Assembly (NCBI RefSeq): GCF_001456025.1
Contig: NZ_LMTZ01000100.1
Location: forward strand, 1-64,000
Source of the DNA: Mastigocoleus testarum BC008
Lineage (GTDB): Bacteria; Cyanobacteriota; Cyanobacteriia; Cyanobacteriales; Nostocaceae
DNA: 64,000 nucleotides
Direction of reading: 5' to 3'
The notes below the pieces were generated by a model. The model did no database searches. It was given only the letters and a program-made list of their open reading frames with translations, and was not told where the DNA came from. Made by a program: the position numbers and the translations under genes. Of the stretch, positions 56,701 to 64,000 are shown piece after piece (position 1 is the first letter of the stretch; each line of letters starts with the position of its first letter).

Positions 56701-57202
56701 CCCCATCCATTAACAGCAGAAATTTTCCTTGTCGCAACAATGTAGAGACGTTACATGTAACGTCTCTACCATCGATGGGTAAATTAGGATCGTGACGTAG
56801 GAGGAAATCGTGAATTAAGTCGATAATTGAGCTTTGGTAAAAGCGGAGTTCTACGAGGATGGGGATTTGTTTATTTTCTTGATAATTTTGTGCTTCTTCG
56901 AGCAACAACCGTACTAAAGCCGTCGATTTTCCCGAACCCGGACGACCTACCAGTAAAACGTGGTCAGCAGCATATTTACGCAGACCATCTAGAACAGTTA
57001 ACCGTTCGGTTTGTTCTGATTTTTTTTCCTTGCTTTCCTTCTGCTCTTCAATCGTCTCTACCATCAACCCAATGTCTAACAATGGGGATTGCAGTTTCCG
57101 TTCGTGCTGTTTTTTCCCCACTACATCCGTGAGGGTATAATAATCCCACCATTGGGCGTAAGTTTTACATAGCGATCGCAGATAGGCTTCAGGATTCACC
57201 AC
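53705..57202 (-). CDS. NACHT NTPase with 19 HEAT repeats
   Basis: A 1165-residue STAND protein. A short N-terminal region leads to Walker A LLVGRPGSGKSTALVRLL (Lys92), Walker B KFLLLMDGVNELPSEA (Asp167) and the TTRDLGVGGDLGL block. A helical region (about 180-490) precedes 19 HEAT units of 31 residues such as EDEDSSVRSSAAHALGEIKS, ending at about residue 1095. A glycine-rich tail (VGDGNIGVNIGQAGNITFGN) closes the protein. Units 10-12 are identical in protein and share a 93-base DNA period. Two GAGACG palindromes are translated in frame. The start is GTG at 57202. A role in defence or signalling is inferred from other bacterial NACHT proteins. Confidence 0.9.
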   Translation of the reverse strand: MVNPEAYLRSLCKTYAQWWDYYTLTDVVGKKQHERKLQSPLLDIGLMVETIEEQKESKEKKSEQTERLTVLDGLRKYAADHVLLVGRPGSGKSTALVRLLLEEAQNYQENKQIPILVELRFYQSSIIDLIHDFLLRHDPNLPIDGRDVTCNVSTLLRQGKFLLLMDGVNELPSEAARRDLYKFRQDYQNTTPMVFTTRDLGVGGDLGLEKKLQMQPLTEKQMREFVCAYLPQQGEDMLKQLEGRLREFGETPLLLWMLCSVFTNNQNKVPANLGSVFRRFTEIYDKKLKQDIPVTDESRRWWKRLLQHLAWVMTQGESKTEILVAIPRQQAETILAEFLRQQGYHQHWKAEKWLDDLLKHHLIQLGAENQIQFRHQLLQEYYTAERLLEEISNLSDDELQWDYLNYLKWTEPIALMMQLLDVETQNFASLRLVKLALEVDLQLGARLAGEVKAELQEKTVSLVESLEIPPLLKIRLLEKTKSHTVVPELIKLLENEHSDVRYGAAYALGEIKSETAIPGLIKLLEHEDSNVRYGAEYALGKIKSEAAIPGLLKLLEYEDSDVRYRVGYILGKIKSETVIPGLIKLLEYKDSDVRYRAAEALGKIKSETVIPGLIKLLEDEDIHVRYRAVEALGEIKYDAVHIELIKLIENQKPHMRSRTANMLGKTKLQNLVSVLIKLLKDEESYVRYCAIHALGQMKSHVATLELIKLLKDPVPDIRYVTADSLGKIKSNTTTQELIKLLIDKESYVRSSAAYALGEIKSEAAIPELIKLLEDEDSSVRSSAAHALGEIKSETAIPELIKLLEDEDSSVRSSAAHALGEIKSETAIPELIKLLEDEDSSVRSSAAHALGEIKSETAIPELIKLLEDEDSSVRSRTAYALGEIKSETATPGLIKLLEHQDSFVRFRAATALGKIKSETAIPGLIKLLEHQDSFVRSIAAHSLGEIKSETSIPELIKILEHQDLDVRSSAATALGEIKSETAIPGLIKLLENRDSDVRYSAAYALGKIKSETAIPGLIKLLEHQDSDVRCTAVIALGEIKSKTAIIGLTRLIEDEHSDVRCTAAIALGEIKSETAIPGLIRLIEDEQTPFFDFATEDFPVALLRGGKGLPEQGYESVKAEAEEKIRSISNQVQDGVGIVGDGNIGVNIGQAGNITFGNISSGNADK
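53950..55740 (-). repeat. 93-bp tandem HEAT-coding array
   Basis: A 93-base period runs through the 3' half of the NACHT gene. Marker text ACTAGAACGTACAGATGAG recurs at 54671 and 54764. Neighbouring central units are almost identical in DNA, while outer units have diverged, as expected from recent expansion in the middle of the array. Open frames on the plus strand here (Ser-rich) are shadows. Confidence 0.9.
55912..55939. repeat. GAGACG palindrome, copy 4, in the NACHT gene
   Basis: The arm GTAAAGACGCAAAA faces TTTTGCGTCTCTAC; only one pair differs from a perfect palindrome. It encodes VETQNFASLR in the NACHT protein. Confidence 0.8.
56742..56769. repeat. GAGACG palindrome, copy 5, in the NACHT gene
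   Basis: A perfect 28-base palindrome with arm GTAGAGACGTTACA. It encodes GRDVTCNVST (residues 145-154) between Walker A and Walker B without breaking the frame. Confidence 0.85.
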
Positions 57203-57321
57203 TTTTACAACTTAAAAATTTCTGAGCTAAAATTCCTGAGTTAGGAATCATACTGTTTTCTACAGCATATTTTATCGAATTCCAAAAGAATCAGAAATGA
57301 TCGGCTATGATGTTGACACAT

Positions 57322-57347
57322 TAGAGACGTACTATAATACGTCTCTA
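57322..57347. repeat. GAGACG palindrome, copy 6
   Basis: The arms TAGAGACGTA and TACGTCTCTA surround CTATAA. It lies in the 172-base spacer between the NACHT gene and dapF, both read on the minus strand. Confidence 0.8.
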
Positions 57348-57374
57348 GATTGAACTTCAGGTAGCAAAAAATCC

Positions 57375-58211
57375 TTAGATATTCCCAGCAAACACCTTTT
57401 GCGCGGGTCCGGTCATATAAACTTTTTGGTCCACTTCCGACCATTCAATTTGCAAACATCCCCCCGGAAGTTCTACCGTCGCTTTACGTCCACACTTTCC
57501 TGCTAAAACTCCAGCAACTAATGTGGCACATGCACCAGTACCACAAGCTAAAGTAATACCTGCACCTCGTTCCCATACTCGCATTTTCACGTAGTCAGAA
57601 CTTACCACCTGAATAAATTCGGTATTGGTTTTCTGGGGAAAAGCCGAGTGAGTTTCAAATTGAGGTCCAATTTTTTCTAACTCAATCGCCGCAACATCAT
57701 CAACAAAAGTAATACAGTGGGGATTACCCATACTCACACAGGTAACATCCCAAGATTTTCCTGCAACTTCCAAAGGTCGATTCACAACCTTCTCATCTTT
57801 GGGAGCCAGAGTAGTAGGAATTTCACCCGCAAGTAATCGAGGAAAACCCATATCTACTTTGATTTGACCGTCGGGCATAATTTCAGGAATAATTTCCCCA
57901 GCTAAGGTATTAATGTGATATTTACTTTTGCTGTTATCCCCTTCCAAATCCACTAGAAAAGCAGCCAGACAGCGAATACCATTACCACACATTTCCGGTT
58001 CCGAACCATCGGAATTAAAAATCCGCATAGTGTAATCACTAACATTTTCACCCGGCAGAGCAAAAATTACACCATCAGCGCCAATGCCAAAATGGCGATC
58101 GCACATCTTAACTGCTTGCTCTGGAGTTACTACAGGTTCTGGATTTGAACGGTTATCAACCAGAATAAAGTCGTTACCTAATCCTTGATACTTAGTAAAT
58201 TCGATTGCCAT
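57375..58211 (-). CDS. dapF: Diaminopimelate epimerase
   Basis: DapF interconverts LL- and meso-diaminopimelate for lysine and peptidoglycan synthesis without a cofactor. The 278-residue protein has both catalytic cysteines: Cys75 in EPEMCGNGIRC and Cys223 in TLACGTGACAT. It begins IEFTKYQGLGNDFILVDNR, the usual substrate-binding start. It is divergent from hfq with 144 bases between the starts, an arrangement also found in other cyanobacteria. Confidence 0.97.
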   Translation of the reverse strand: MAIEFTKYQGLGNDFILVDNRSNPEPVVTPEQAVKMCDRHFGIGADGVIFALPGENVSDYTMRIFNSDGSEPEMCGNGIRCLAAFLVDLEGDNSKSKYHINTLAGEIIPEIMPDGQIKVDMGFPRLLAGEIPTTLAPKDEKVVNRPLEVAGKSWDVTCVSMGNPHCITFVDDVAAIELEKIGPQFETHSAFPQKTNTEFIQVVSSDYVKMRVWERGAGITLACGTGACATLVAGVLAGKCGRKATVELPGGCLQIEWSEVDQKVYMTGPAQKVFAGNI

Positions 58212-58355
58212 TTATCGTTTTAATGAATTATCACAGTAGTGAAATTGTTAGTTGTTGATTTTTAGTGACTGATTGTTAATCGTTAATTATTAGTTGATTA
58301 GCAATCCCGAAACACTAACCATATAAACCAACCACATACATATATCATTACCAAT

Positions 58356-58568
58356 ATGCTTACTGAATTAGATACTTCATTACCAAGCGTTAAGCAACTC
58401 CAGAATTCGATCAAAGAAGCAAAACAAGTAGAGTTAAAGCTAGTGACAGGAGACTTACTAGCCGGAAAAATATTATGGCAAGATCAATATTGTGTTTTTC
58501 TCGCCAGCGAAAATACACAAAAAACTATGATCTGGAAACAGTCAATTGTTTATATGAAGGAAGGTTAG
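58356..58568 (+). CDS. hfq: RNA-binding protein Hfq, cyanobacterial type
   Basis: A 70-residue Sm-like protein: LPSVKQLQNSIKEAKQVELK, then LVTGDLLAGKILWQDQYCVF, and KTMIWKQSIVYMK in place of the enterobacterial Sm2 YKHA motif. This is the short cyanobacterial form, whose known role in a model species is linked to type IV pili rather than classic sRNA chaperoning. It is divergent from dapF. A 7-bp repeat array follows its stop codon directly. Confidence 0.9.
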   Translation: MLTELDTSLPSVKQLQNSIKEAKQVELKLVTGDLLAGKILWQDQYCVFLASENTQKTMIWKQSIVYMKEG

Positions 58569-58634
58569 GTAGGGGCGATCAGGGATTGGGTATTGGCGAT
58601 TTGGAGGTTAGAAGCAGCAATCAAAAAAATATTA

Positions 58635-58725
58635 CGATTACCAATTACCAATTACCAATTACCAATTATCAATTACCAATTACCAATTACCAATTACCAA
58701 TTACCAATTACCAATTACCAATTAT
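58635..58725. repeat. CCAATTA heptanucleotide array
   Basis: About twelve tandem copies of a unit close to CCAATTA. The array ends at the stop codon of the convergent antiporter gene. A 106-residue frame through it (ITNYQLP repeats) is an artefact. Confidence 0.9.
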
Positions 58726-61061
58726 TCCCGCAAATCATCCAAAGGTAAATAATCCCGCAATGCTTCAGCTTCTCCCGCTTGGACTATTGGTATAGATACC
58801 AACTCCGGTTGACTGGTAGGAGAAAGTAACTCTTCCAACTGACTCAGACTCGATAAATTACCACACAGTAACACTTGGTCATTTTCTTTTAACTTGGTAT
58901 TGCTGTGGGGAAAGCGAATAAATTTGCTTCCGCGACGTATAGCTTGTATTTCCACGCTATATCGATTGCGCAGATCTAAATGATTTAAAGTTTTTTCTGT
59001 CACAGGACAATTCTCACTCACAATTACCCACTGACAAGCACTATTTTCCCCCGGAATAGTCGCTTGACCTTTTGCAAATTCATTAAAACCTGCAATTTCT
59101 CGGGAAGAACCCACCACTAATAGTTTGTCACCTTCTTGTAGTCTAGTTTGTGGTATGGGAAAGTCTATTTCCTCTCCTCCTTTACGGCGAATAGCCATTA
59201 CACTGACTCCAGTGACATAGCGCATATCTGCTTGTTCTAAACTCATACCAATCAGAGGTGAACCTGCAGGGAGGGGATACCATTTTGAGTTCATTTCTCT
59301 GGTCGCTTGTCGTAACTCCCGAGAAACCTCAGATGGAGATTGTTCCGGTCGCAAATCTAAATAATGACGACTACGAATTTGCTTAATTTCCCGTCGTACT
59401 AAATTAGGTGATATACCTACATCATTTAATAGGTAAGTTACCATTTCCAGACTTGCTTCAAATTCCGGTTGTACTACCTCCCGCGCTCCTAGTTGGTAGA
59501 AAGTTTCAATATTTCTATTGTTATTAGACCGTACTACCACATTTAAATCTGGATCCAATTCCAAAGCACGCTTCAAACTAAGACGGGTACTCATTGGATC
59601 GGGAAGCGCGATCGCCATTCCTTTTGCATTAGTAATTCCTGCTGCTTCCAAAACGTGGAAACTGACACAATTACCGTATATGTAGGGTATTCCCGCGTCT
59701 CTTAATTGTTGAATTCTACTTTCGGACTGATCGATTACAACTAGTGGTAAATTATGAGCGAGTAACAATTTAACTAAATTTTTACCAACTCGCCCGTAAC
59801 CACAAACCACCACATGGTCCCTTATCGGTAGTTCTTCGGACATTTCCTGTGGCATTCCATCCCCATCAAAATAAGGTTTGAGCCACGGCATTGATTCAAT
59901 GATGTTAAATAAAAATGGTATTAAACGCAGTACGAAGGGTGTTACCACCAATGTCACCGCTGTTGTTCCTAAAATAAGTAAATATACTCGGCGCGAAACT
60001 AACCCTAAAACTTGTCCTTCACTGGCGAGAACAAAGGAAAATTCCCCAATCTGAGCTAACCCCAAACCAACTATTAAAGAAGTTTTTAATGAATAACGAA
60101 ATAATTTTACTAGTGGGGTAACAATCAAGAATTTACCCACGAGTACTAACGCTACTAACCCCAGAATTAATTCAAGATTTTGCCATAAAAATAACGGGTC
60201 GATTAGCATCCCGATCGCAGCGAAAAACAAACTAGCGAAAATATCTCGTAATGGTTCCACATAGCTTAGAGTTTGATCTGCATATTCCACCTCAGAAATC
60301 ATCAAACCGGCGACAAAAGCCCCCATTTCAATCGAAAGTCCCAATCTCTCGGTGAGAAGCGCAATTCCCAAACACAGCGCCACAACTCCCAACAAAAATA
60401 ACTCTCGACTTTCCGTCCGGGCTAATAACCGCAATAAAGGTGGTATCAACCAAATTCCTGCAGCAACTGCACCTGCAGCAAATAAACCTATTCGCAACAG
60501 CGCATACAATACCGCGATCCAAATAGTCTCCGCTGGTTGGTTCAGAGCAGGTAACACTGCTAGCATCAATCCCAATGCTAAATCCTGTACCACCAAAATC
60601 CCCAACATTACCTGTCCGTGGGGAGTTTCCGTCTCATTGCGTTCCATCAAACATTTGAGAACAACCGCAGTTGAAGACAAAGACAAAATTGAACCCAAAA
60701 ATACACCTTGGGCTGGGGATTCAACCCATCCCACCGCGACGGAAATCAGGGTCGTAACTAGGATTGTTAAAACTATTTGTAGTCCACCACCACCCAAACT
60801 AATTGTTTTGACTTTTTTCAATTCTGCCAGGGAAAATTCTACTCCCAGAGCAAATAATAAAAAAGCGACACCAAACTGTGCTAATGTCTCTACTTGAATT
60901 ACTTCTTTAATTAATCCCAAGCCGGATGGTCCCACAATCATCCCGCCAATGAGATACCCGAGCAACACTGGTTGTTTCAACAGTGACGCTAAAAGTCCGC
61001 CACTAGCCGCCACAGCTAGCACCGAGACTAGATCGACTATTAATCTAAAATCTTCCTGCAC
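58722..61061 (-). CDS. CPA2-type cation:proton antiporter with RCK domains (KefB/Nha-like)
   Basis: A 779-residue membrane protein. The first 395 residues hold about twelve to thirteen transmembrane helices of the Na+/H+ exchanger type (FLIVTPLVKLFRYSLKTSL, GLAQIGEFSFVLASEGQVLG). A TrkA-N/RCK domain follows (DHVVVCGYGRVGKNLVKLLL, Rossmann GxGxxG) and then two TrkA-C domains (about 600-680 and 690-760). It should exchange K+ or Na+ for protons in the cytoplasmic or thylakoid membrane, gated by nucleotides. The start is GTG at 61061. It is monocistronic. Confidence 0.92.
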   Translation of the reverse strand: MQEDFRLIVDLVSVLAVAASGGLLASLLKQPVLLGYLIGGMIVGPSGLGLIKEVIQVETLAQFGVAFLLFALGVEFSLAELKKVKTISLGGGGLQIVLTILVTTLISVAVGWVESPAQGVFLGSILSLSSTAVVLKCLMERNETETPHGQVMLGILVVQDLALGLMLAVLPALNQPAETIWIAVLYALLRIGLFAAGAVAAGIWLIPPLLRLLARTESRELFLLGVVALCLGIALLTERLGLSIEMGAFVAGLMISEVEYADQTLSYVEPLRDIFASLFFAAIGMLIDPLFLWQNLELILGLVALVLVGKFLIVTPLVKLFRYSLKTSLIVGLGLAQIGEFSFVLASEGQVLGLVSRRVYLLILGTTAVTLVVTPFVLRLIPFLFNIIESMPWLKPYFDGDGMPQEMSEELPIRDHVVVCGYGRVGKNLVKLLLAHNLPLVVIDQSESRIQQLRDAGIPYIYGNCVSFHVLEAAGITNAKGMAIALPDPMSTRLSLKRALELDPDLNVVVRSNNNRNIETFYQLGAREVVQPEFEASLEMVTYLLNDVGISPNLVRREIKQIRSRHYLDLRPEQSPSEVSRELRQATREMNSKWYPLPAGSPLIGMSLEQADMRYVTGVSVMAIRRKGGEEIDFPIPQTRLQEGDKLLVVGSSREIAGFNEFAKGQATIPGENSACQWVIVSENCPVTEKTLNHLDLRNRYSVEIQAIRRGSKFIRFPHSNTKLKENDQVLLCGNLSSLSQLEELLSPTSQPELVSIPIVQAGEAEALRDYLPLDDLRE

Positions 61062-62040
61062 AAGACAATTTTAATTAAGAACTGTTAAGAGGTATTAACC
61101 TTACTCTACAAACTTTTATGTACTCCTGTGTAGAATTCGGAGAAATTGATACCAGATAGAAAATTTGTCACTCATCTGAAATATAGCTTAATATACCTTG
61201 AAAGGTGGATGCTAGGGAATAGGGAATGAGATATTAAGGATAGGGTTCGGGAAATAAATGTTACCAATCTATAATTATATTGAACCTTGTTGTTTATATT
61301 AAAGTTTGTTTTGTTATACAAAATTATATTTTTACTATGTATTTAATACTATAAGCTGATTCCAGCTTTATCCTCATATGGTTGACCGATTCTCTCTGAT
61401 TTTGGTTAAATTACGGTAATTTAATATGGAATTGAATTGTCGAGGTCAGCAAATTTTTATCTACAGAATTATACTCAACAAAACAAAAAATATTTTTGCT
61501 TGACAGATACTAATATTTCTTATGCAGTTATTTTAGAGTCACTAATTATCTTTATATTTATTTATTTATTTTGCTTGACTCTGTGAAATTAATCCCCAAC
61601 CCTAGGCTGGATAGTTGTTTAATTCAGTTGATTAACCTTTTTTAATTTCTTTCAAGAAAGTCTAATAATCCAATCAATAGTCTATTCGCATCACATTATT
61701 GATTGGAAATTTGGAATCACGTACGGATTATTTGTAGGCGATAGTGTGTATAAGCGCTAAAATCTCGATTATAACCATTATGTTATATGTTCAACAAGTA
61801 TATATTTGCTCATTTTGCCTATTAAGTGCAACATCATCCTTTATGCATAAGTTCAACAACAAAAACCTAAATTTATTGTATTAACTTATAGTATTTCCGA
61901 TTTTTCCACGACCCTAGTGACCTAAATTATTGAGCTTTGTTGGGTTATGCATCGTCGCACAGTATGGGCTCATGCTCTTCAATCCAATCGACTACAAAAC
62001 CTGATGAACTTATATCCTTAAGTAATTCCAATAAGTAAAG
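61062..62040. other. AT-rich intergenic region upstream of the CHAT gene
   Basis: I recognise no gene in about 980 bases. A few GGGAATA-type repeat units occur at about 61205-61255, and TTGACA occurs at about 61500. No convincing promoter could be fixed. Confidence 0.45.
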
Positions 62041-64000
62041 ATGCAGATTCTGGTAAGCTTAAAGTTTGGTGATGGTAACTTTCAGGAAGGATTTAGTCGA
62101 AATCAAAGCACAGTACACTTCATCAGTGCTGAGAGGAAACCTACAGAACTAGAAGTCCAACTTCCACCCGCACCAGAAATTCCAACCTTATATCAAACAT
62201 GGCAAAGTACGTATATCAATTTAGTTGGTCCTTTGAGATTGGGATTCAAAAAAAAACAAACTACTAATTTTTCCTGGTCTGAATGCTATCAGGAATGTGA
62301 AAATTCTGCTCAAAGTTTGCAAAACCAATTAAACTCTTGGCTTGATAGCGTTAAATCACAATTAAAACCATTAGTAATATCAGATTCCAATCCTGAAATA
62401 ATATTTATTGTTGATACTCAGGAAATTAAATCTCAATCGACGTCAGATATTTTACATCGTCTCCCTTGGCGAGAATGGAATTACTTCCCCGACAATTCCA
62501 GTGTAGAGGTTGGATTATCCTTAAATAAGTCTCAATTAAAAGTCAAACCAATTGAAAATCAAGTATTTCGGCGAGTTAAAATAACTAGTATATTTGGTGA
62601 CAGCCAAAATATAGATATTGAAACAGATCGAGAATTAATCGAAAAATTAAAGCAACAGGGAGCAGAATTAACTTTTCTCTCCCAACCACAGCGCTCAGAC
62701 TTTATCAAGTTATGGGATGAACCTTGTGACATCTTGTTTTATAGCGGTCACAGTGAAAGCGATCGCAACAGTCAAATAGGTTCATTACAAATAAGTCCTA
62801 GCGATCGCTTAAATCCAGAGGAAATTAGGAATACTTTCCGCGAGGCGATTGTTAAAGGTTTAAGGTTAGCTATCTTCAATTCTTGCGATGGTTTGGGTTT
62901 AGCACAACAACTAGCAAATTTGGGTTTGCCATATGTTATTGTCTGGCGAGAACCAGTACCGGATAAAATCGCCCAAGATTTTCTCAAGTATTTTTTACAT
63001 TCTTTTTCTCAAGGAAAATCTTTATTTGCTTCTGTACGAGATGCAAGGGTTAAACTCCAAGAACTTACAAATAAAGAAGATTCTCAAAAGCAAATACCAG
63101 GGGTCAATTGGTTACCAATTATTTGTCAAAATACTTCAGATCCAGCTCCCAATTGGGAAGATTTGGGAGGACTAACAGGAAAACTTCCCGATTCTCCTTA
63201 CAAAGGGTTATCCCCATTCAGGGAAGAAGATACATCGATGTTCTTTGGTAGAGATAAATACATTGCAGATTTGGTCGATGCTGTAAATACTAAACCATTA
63301 GCTGCTGTGGTTGGTGCTTCTGGAAGTGGAAAATCTTCTTTGGTATTTGCTGGTTTGGTTCCTCGTTTGAGAACTGCTGGTACTGAGCACATAGTATCCT
63401 TCCGTCCGGGAAAAAATCCCTTTGATGCTTTAGCAATAGCTTTAAATTCCCACGTGCAATCCTTGATTGAGTTTCAAAGGGACAAAGAAATAGAAACTAA
63501 CAGCCGCAGATTGCAGGAACTGGAATTAGAAGTAGATTTGCAATATGACCAGCAAGCTTTGTGTGGGTTCATTAAAGATATTATTATTTCCGCTGGGCAA
63601 AAACTCCACGGAAGTTTTGTACTAATTGCCGATCAGTTTGAAGAACTTTATACTTTGGCGACTGAATCACAGCGTCAACCTTTTCTAGATGCATTATTAT
63701 ATGCTGTAAAATTCGCCCCGAATTTCTTCACTTTGGTTATCACACTCAGGGCTGACTTTATGGGAAAAGCCTTGGATTATCAACCAATGGGTGAAACCTT
63801 GCAGAAATATCCACCAATATTACTCACCTCAATGAACCGGGAGGAATTAGCCCAAGCAATAGAAAAACCTGCCGAAAAAATGAAGGTGGAATTAGAAAAA
63901 GGTTTAACGGCAAAATTAATTGACGATCTAGGCAAACAACCAGGGCGTTTACCTTTACTAGAGTTTACCCTGACCCAACTATGGGACAAACCAAATAAAT
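62041..64000 (+). CDS. CHAT-domain protease fused to a STAND ATPase (partial at the window end)
   Basis: An open frame from ATG 62041 runs off the window (653 codons seen). Residues about 175-345 form a CHAT (caspase-HetF-like) peptidase: His237 in ILFYSGHSESD and Cys282 in RLAIFNSCDGLGLAQQLANL are the expected dyad. From about 375 a STAND/AAA ATPase follows, opening YKGLSPFREEDTSMFFGRDK, with Walker A GASGSGKSS (425-433) and Walker B VLIADQFEELY. Such proteins often end in WD40 or TPR repeats, so a C-terminal sensor is expected beyond 64000. The likely role is signal-triggered proteolysis in stress, cell death or differentiation; this is inference. Confidence 0.88.
   Translation, partial: MQILVSLKFGDGNFQEGFSRNQSTVHFISAERKPTELEVQLPPAPEIPTLYQTWQSTYINLVGPLRLGFKKKQTTNFSWSECYQECENSAQSLQNQLNSWLDSVKSQLKPLVISDSNPEIIFIVDTQEIKSQSTSDILHRLPWREWNYFPDNSSVEVGLSLNKSQLKVKPIENQVFRRVKITSIFGDSQNIDIETDRELIEKLKQQGAELTFLSQPQRSDFIKLWDEPCDILFYSGHSESDRNSQIGSLQISPSDRLNPEEIRNTFREAIVKGLRLAIFNSCDGLGLAQQLANLGLPYVIVWREPVPDKIAQDFLKYFLHSFSQGKSLFASVRDARVKLQELTNKEDSQKQIPGVNWLPIICQNTSDPAPNWEDLGGLTGKLPDSPYKGLSPFREEDTSMFFGRDKYIADLVDAVNTKPLAAVVGASGSGKSSLVFAGLVPRLRTAGTEHIVSFRPGKNPFDALAIALNSHVQSLIEFQRDKEIETNSRRLQELELEVDLQYDQQALCGFIKDIIISAGQKLHGSFVLIADQFEELYTLATESQRQPFLDALLYAVKFAPNFFTLVITLRADFMGKALDYQPMGETLQKYPPILLTSMNREELAQAIEKPAEKMKVELEKGLTAKLIDDLGKQPGRLPLLEFTLTQLWDKPNK

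Noticed and set aside
58475..58795. 106-residue frame with ITNYQLP repeats overlapping hfq
   Set aside because: It overlaps hfq in another frame and then reads through the CCAATTA array.
61500..61530. TTGACA as promoter of the CHAT gene
   Set aside because: No good -10 hexamer at the right spacing, and it lies more than 500 bases from the start codon.

Overview
The window comes from a filamentous, probably heterocyst-forming cyanobacterium (order Nostocales). Four things point there. The octamer GCGATCGC (HIP1) occurs more than twenty times. Heptanucleotide-type short tandem repeats (TGACTCC, CCCATTA, CCAATTA, CTCCCCACA) fill many intergenic gaps. The gene set is typical: cyanobacterial Hfq divergent from dapF, ClpC, a DUF3288 protein and a cyanobacteriochrome-type sensor. 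The base composition is AT-rich and several families of small dispersed palindromes are present. No rRNA, tRNA or CRISPR array was seen.

Layout. 1-4.2 kb: PEP synthase and two tandem universal stress proteins. 4.4-8.7 kb: a WD40-repeat gene destroyed by an IS1182-type element (the interrupted frame can be rejoined exactly across a CTAG target duplication) and then by a TnpB-only IS200/IS605-type element. 8.9-16.5 kb: TPR protein, DUF1353 protein, YwiC-like membrane protein, FeoA-like protein, RlaP-type nucleotidyltransferase and a five-unit repeat protein with a recent 276-bp duplication. 17-19 kb: rplU with a structured leader, rpmA and its terminator, and convergent moaE. 20-26.6 kb: two large sensor kinases; the second carries a GAF domain with the DPCF and CH cysteines of a DXCF cyanobacteriochrome. 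26.7-31.5 kb: a gamma-glutamylcyclotransferase-like gene, a NACHT-HEAT protein, and two decayed copies of the cyclotransferase 3' end beyond it.

31.6-37.6 kb: clpC with its terminator, a DUF3288 protein, and an MCE protein with its Mla-type ATPase. 38-47 kb: a CrtI/CrtISO-like oxidoreductase, a histidine kinase with a duplicated DHp domain, a dihydroorotase-like protein lacking most metal ligands, a two-domain histidine phosphatase, a candidate small RNA, and gatB. 47-53.7 kb: a HugZ-like protein, a small Gly-rich protein, then an AraC regulator divergent from a run of azoR, YrhK-like, NTF2-like, YrhK-like, GNAT and SnoaL-like genes that looks like a stress/detoxification operon; a broken copy of the last gene lies about 1.1 kb further on. 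53.7-57.2 kb: a second NACHT protein with 19 HEAT units. 57-61 kb: dapF, hfq and a CPA2 antiporter. 62 kb to the end: a CHAT-protease/STAND-ATPase protein running off the window.

The main themes are signalling and conflict-type STAND proteins (two NACHT-HEAT and one CHAT-STAND within 37 kb), and active genome remodelling: IS insertion, recent repeat expansion, and small palindromes that have entered reading frames without breaking them. All functional names rest on reading motifs by eye; no database search was run.
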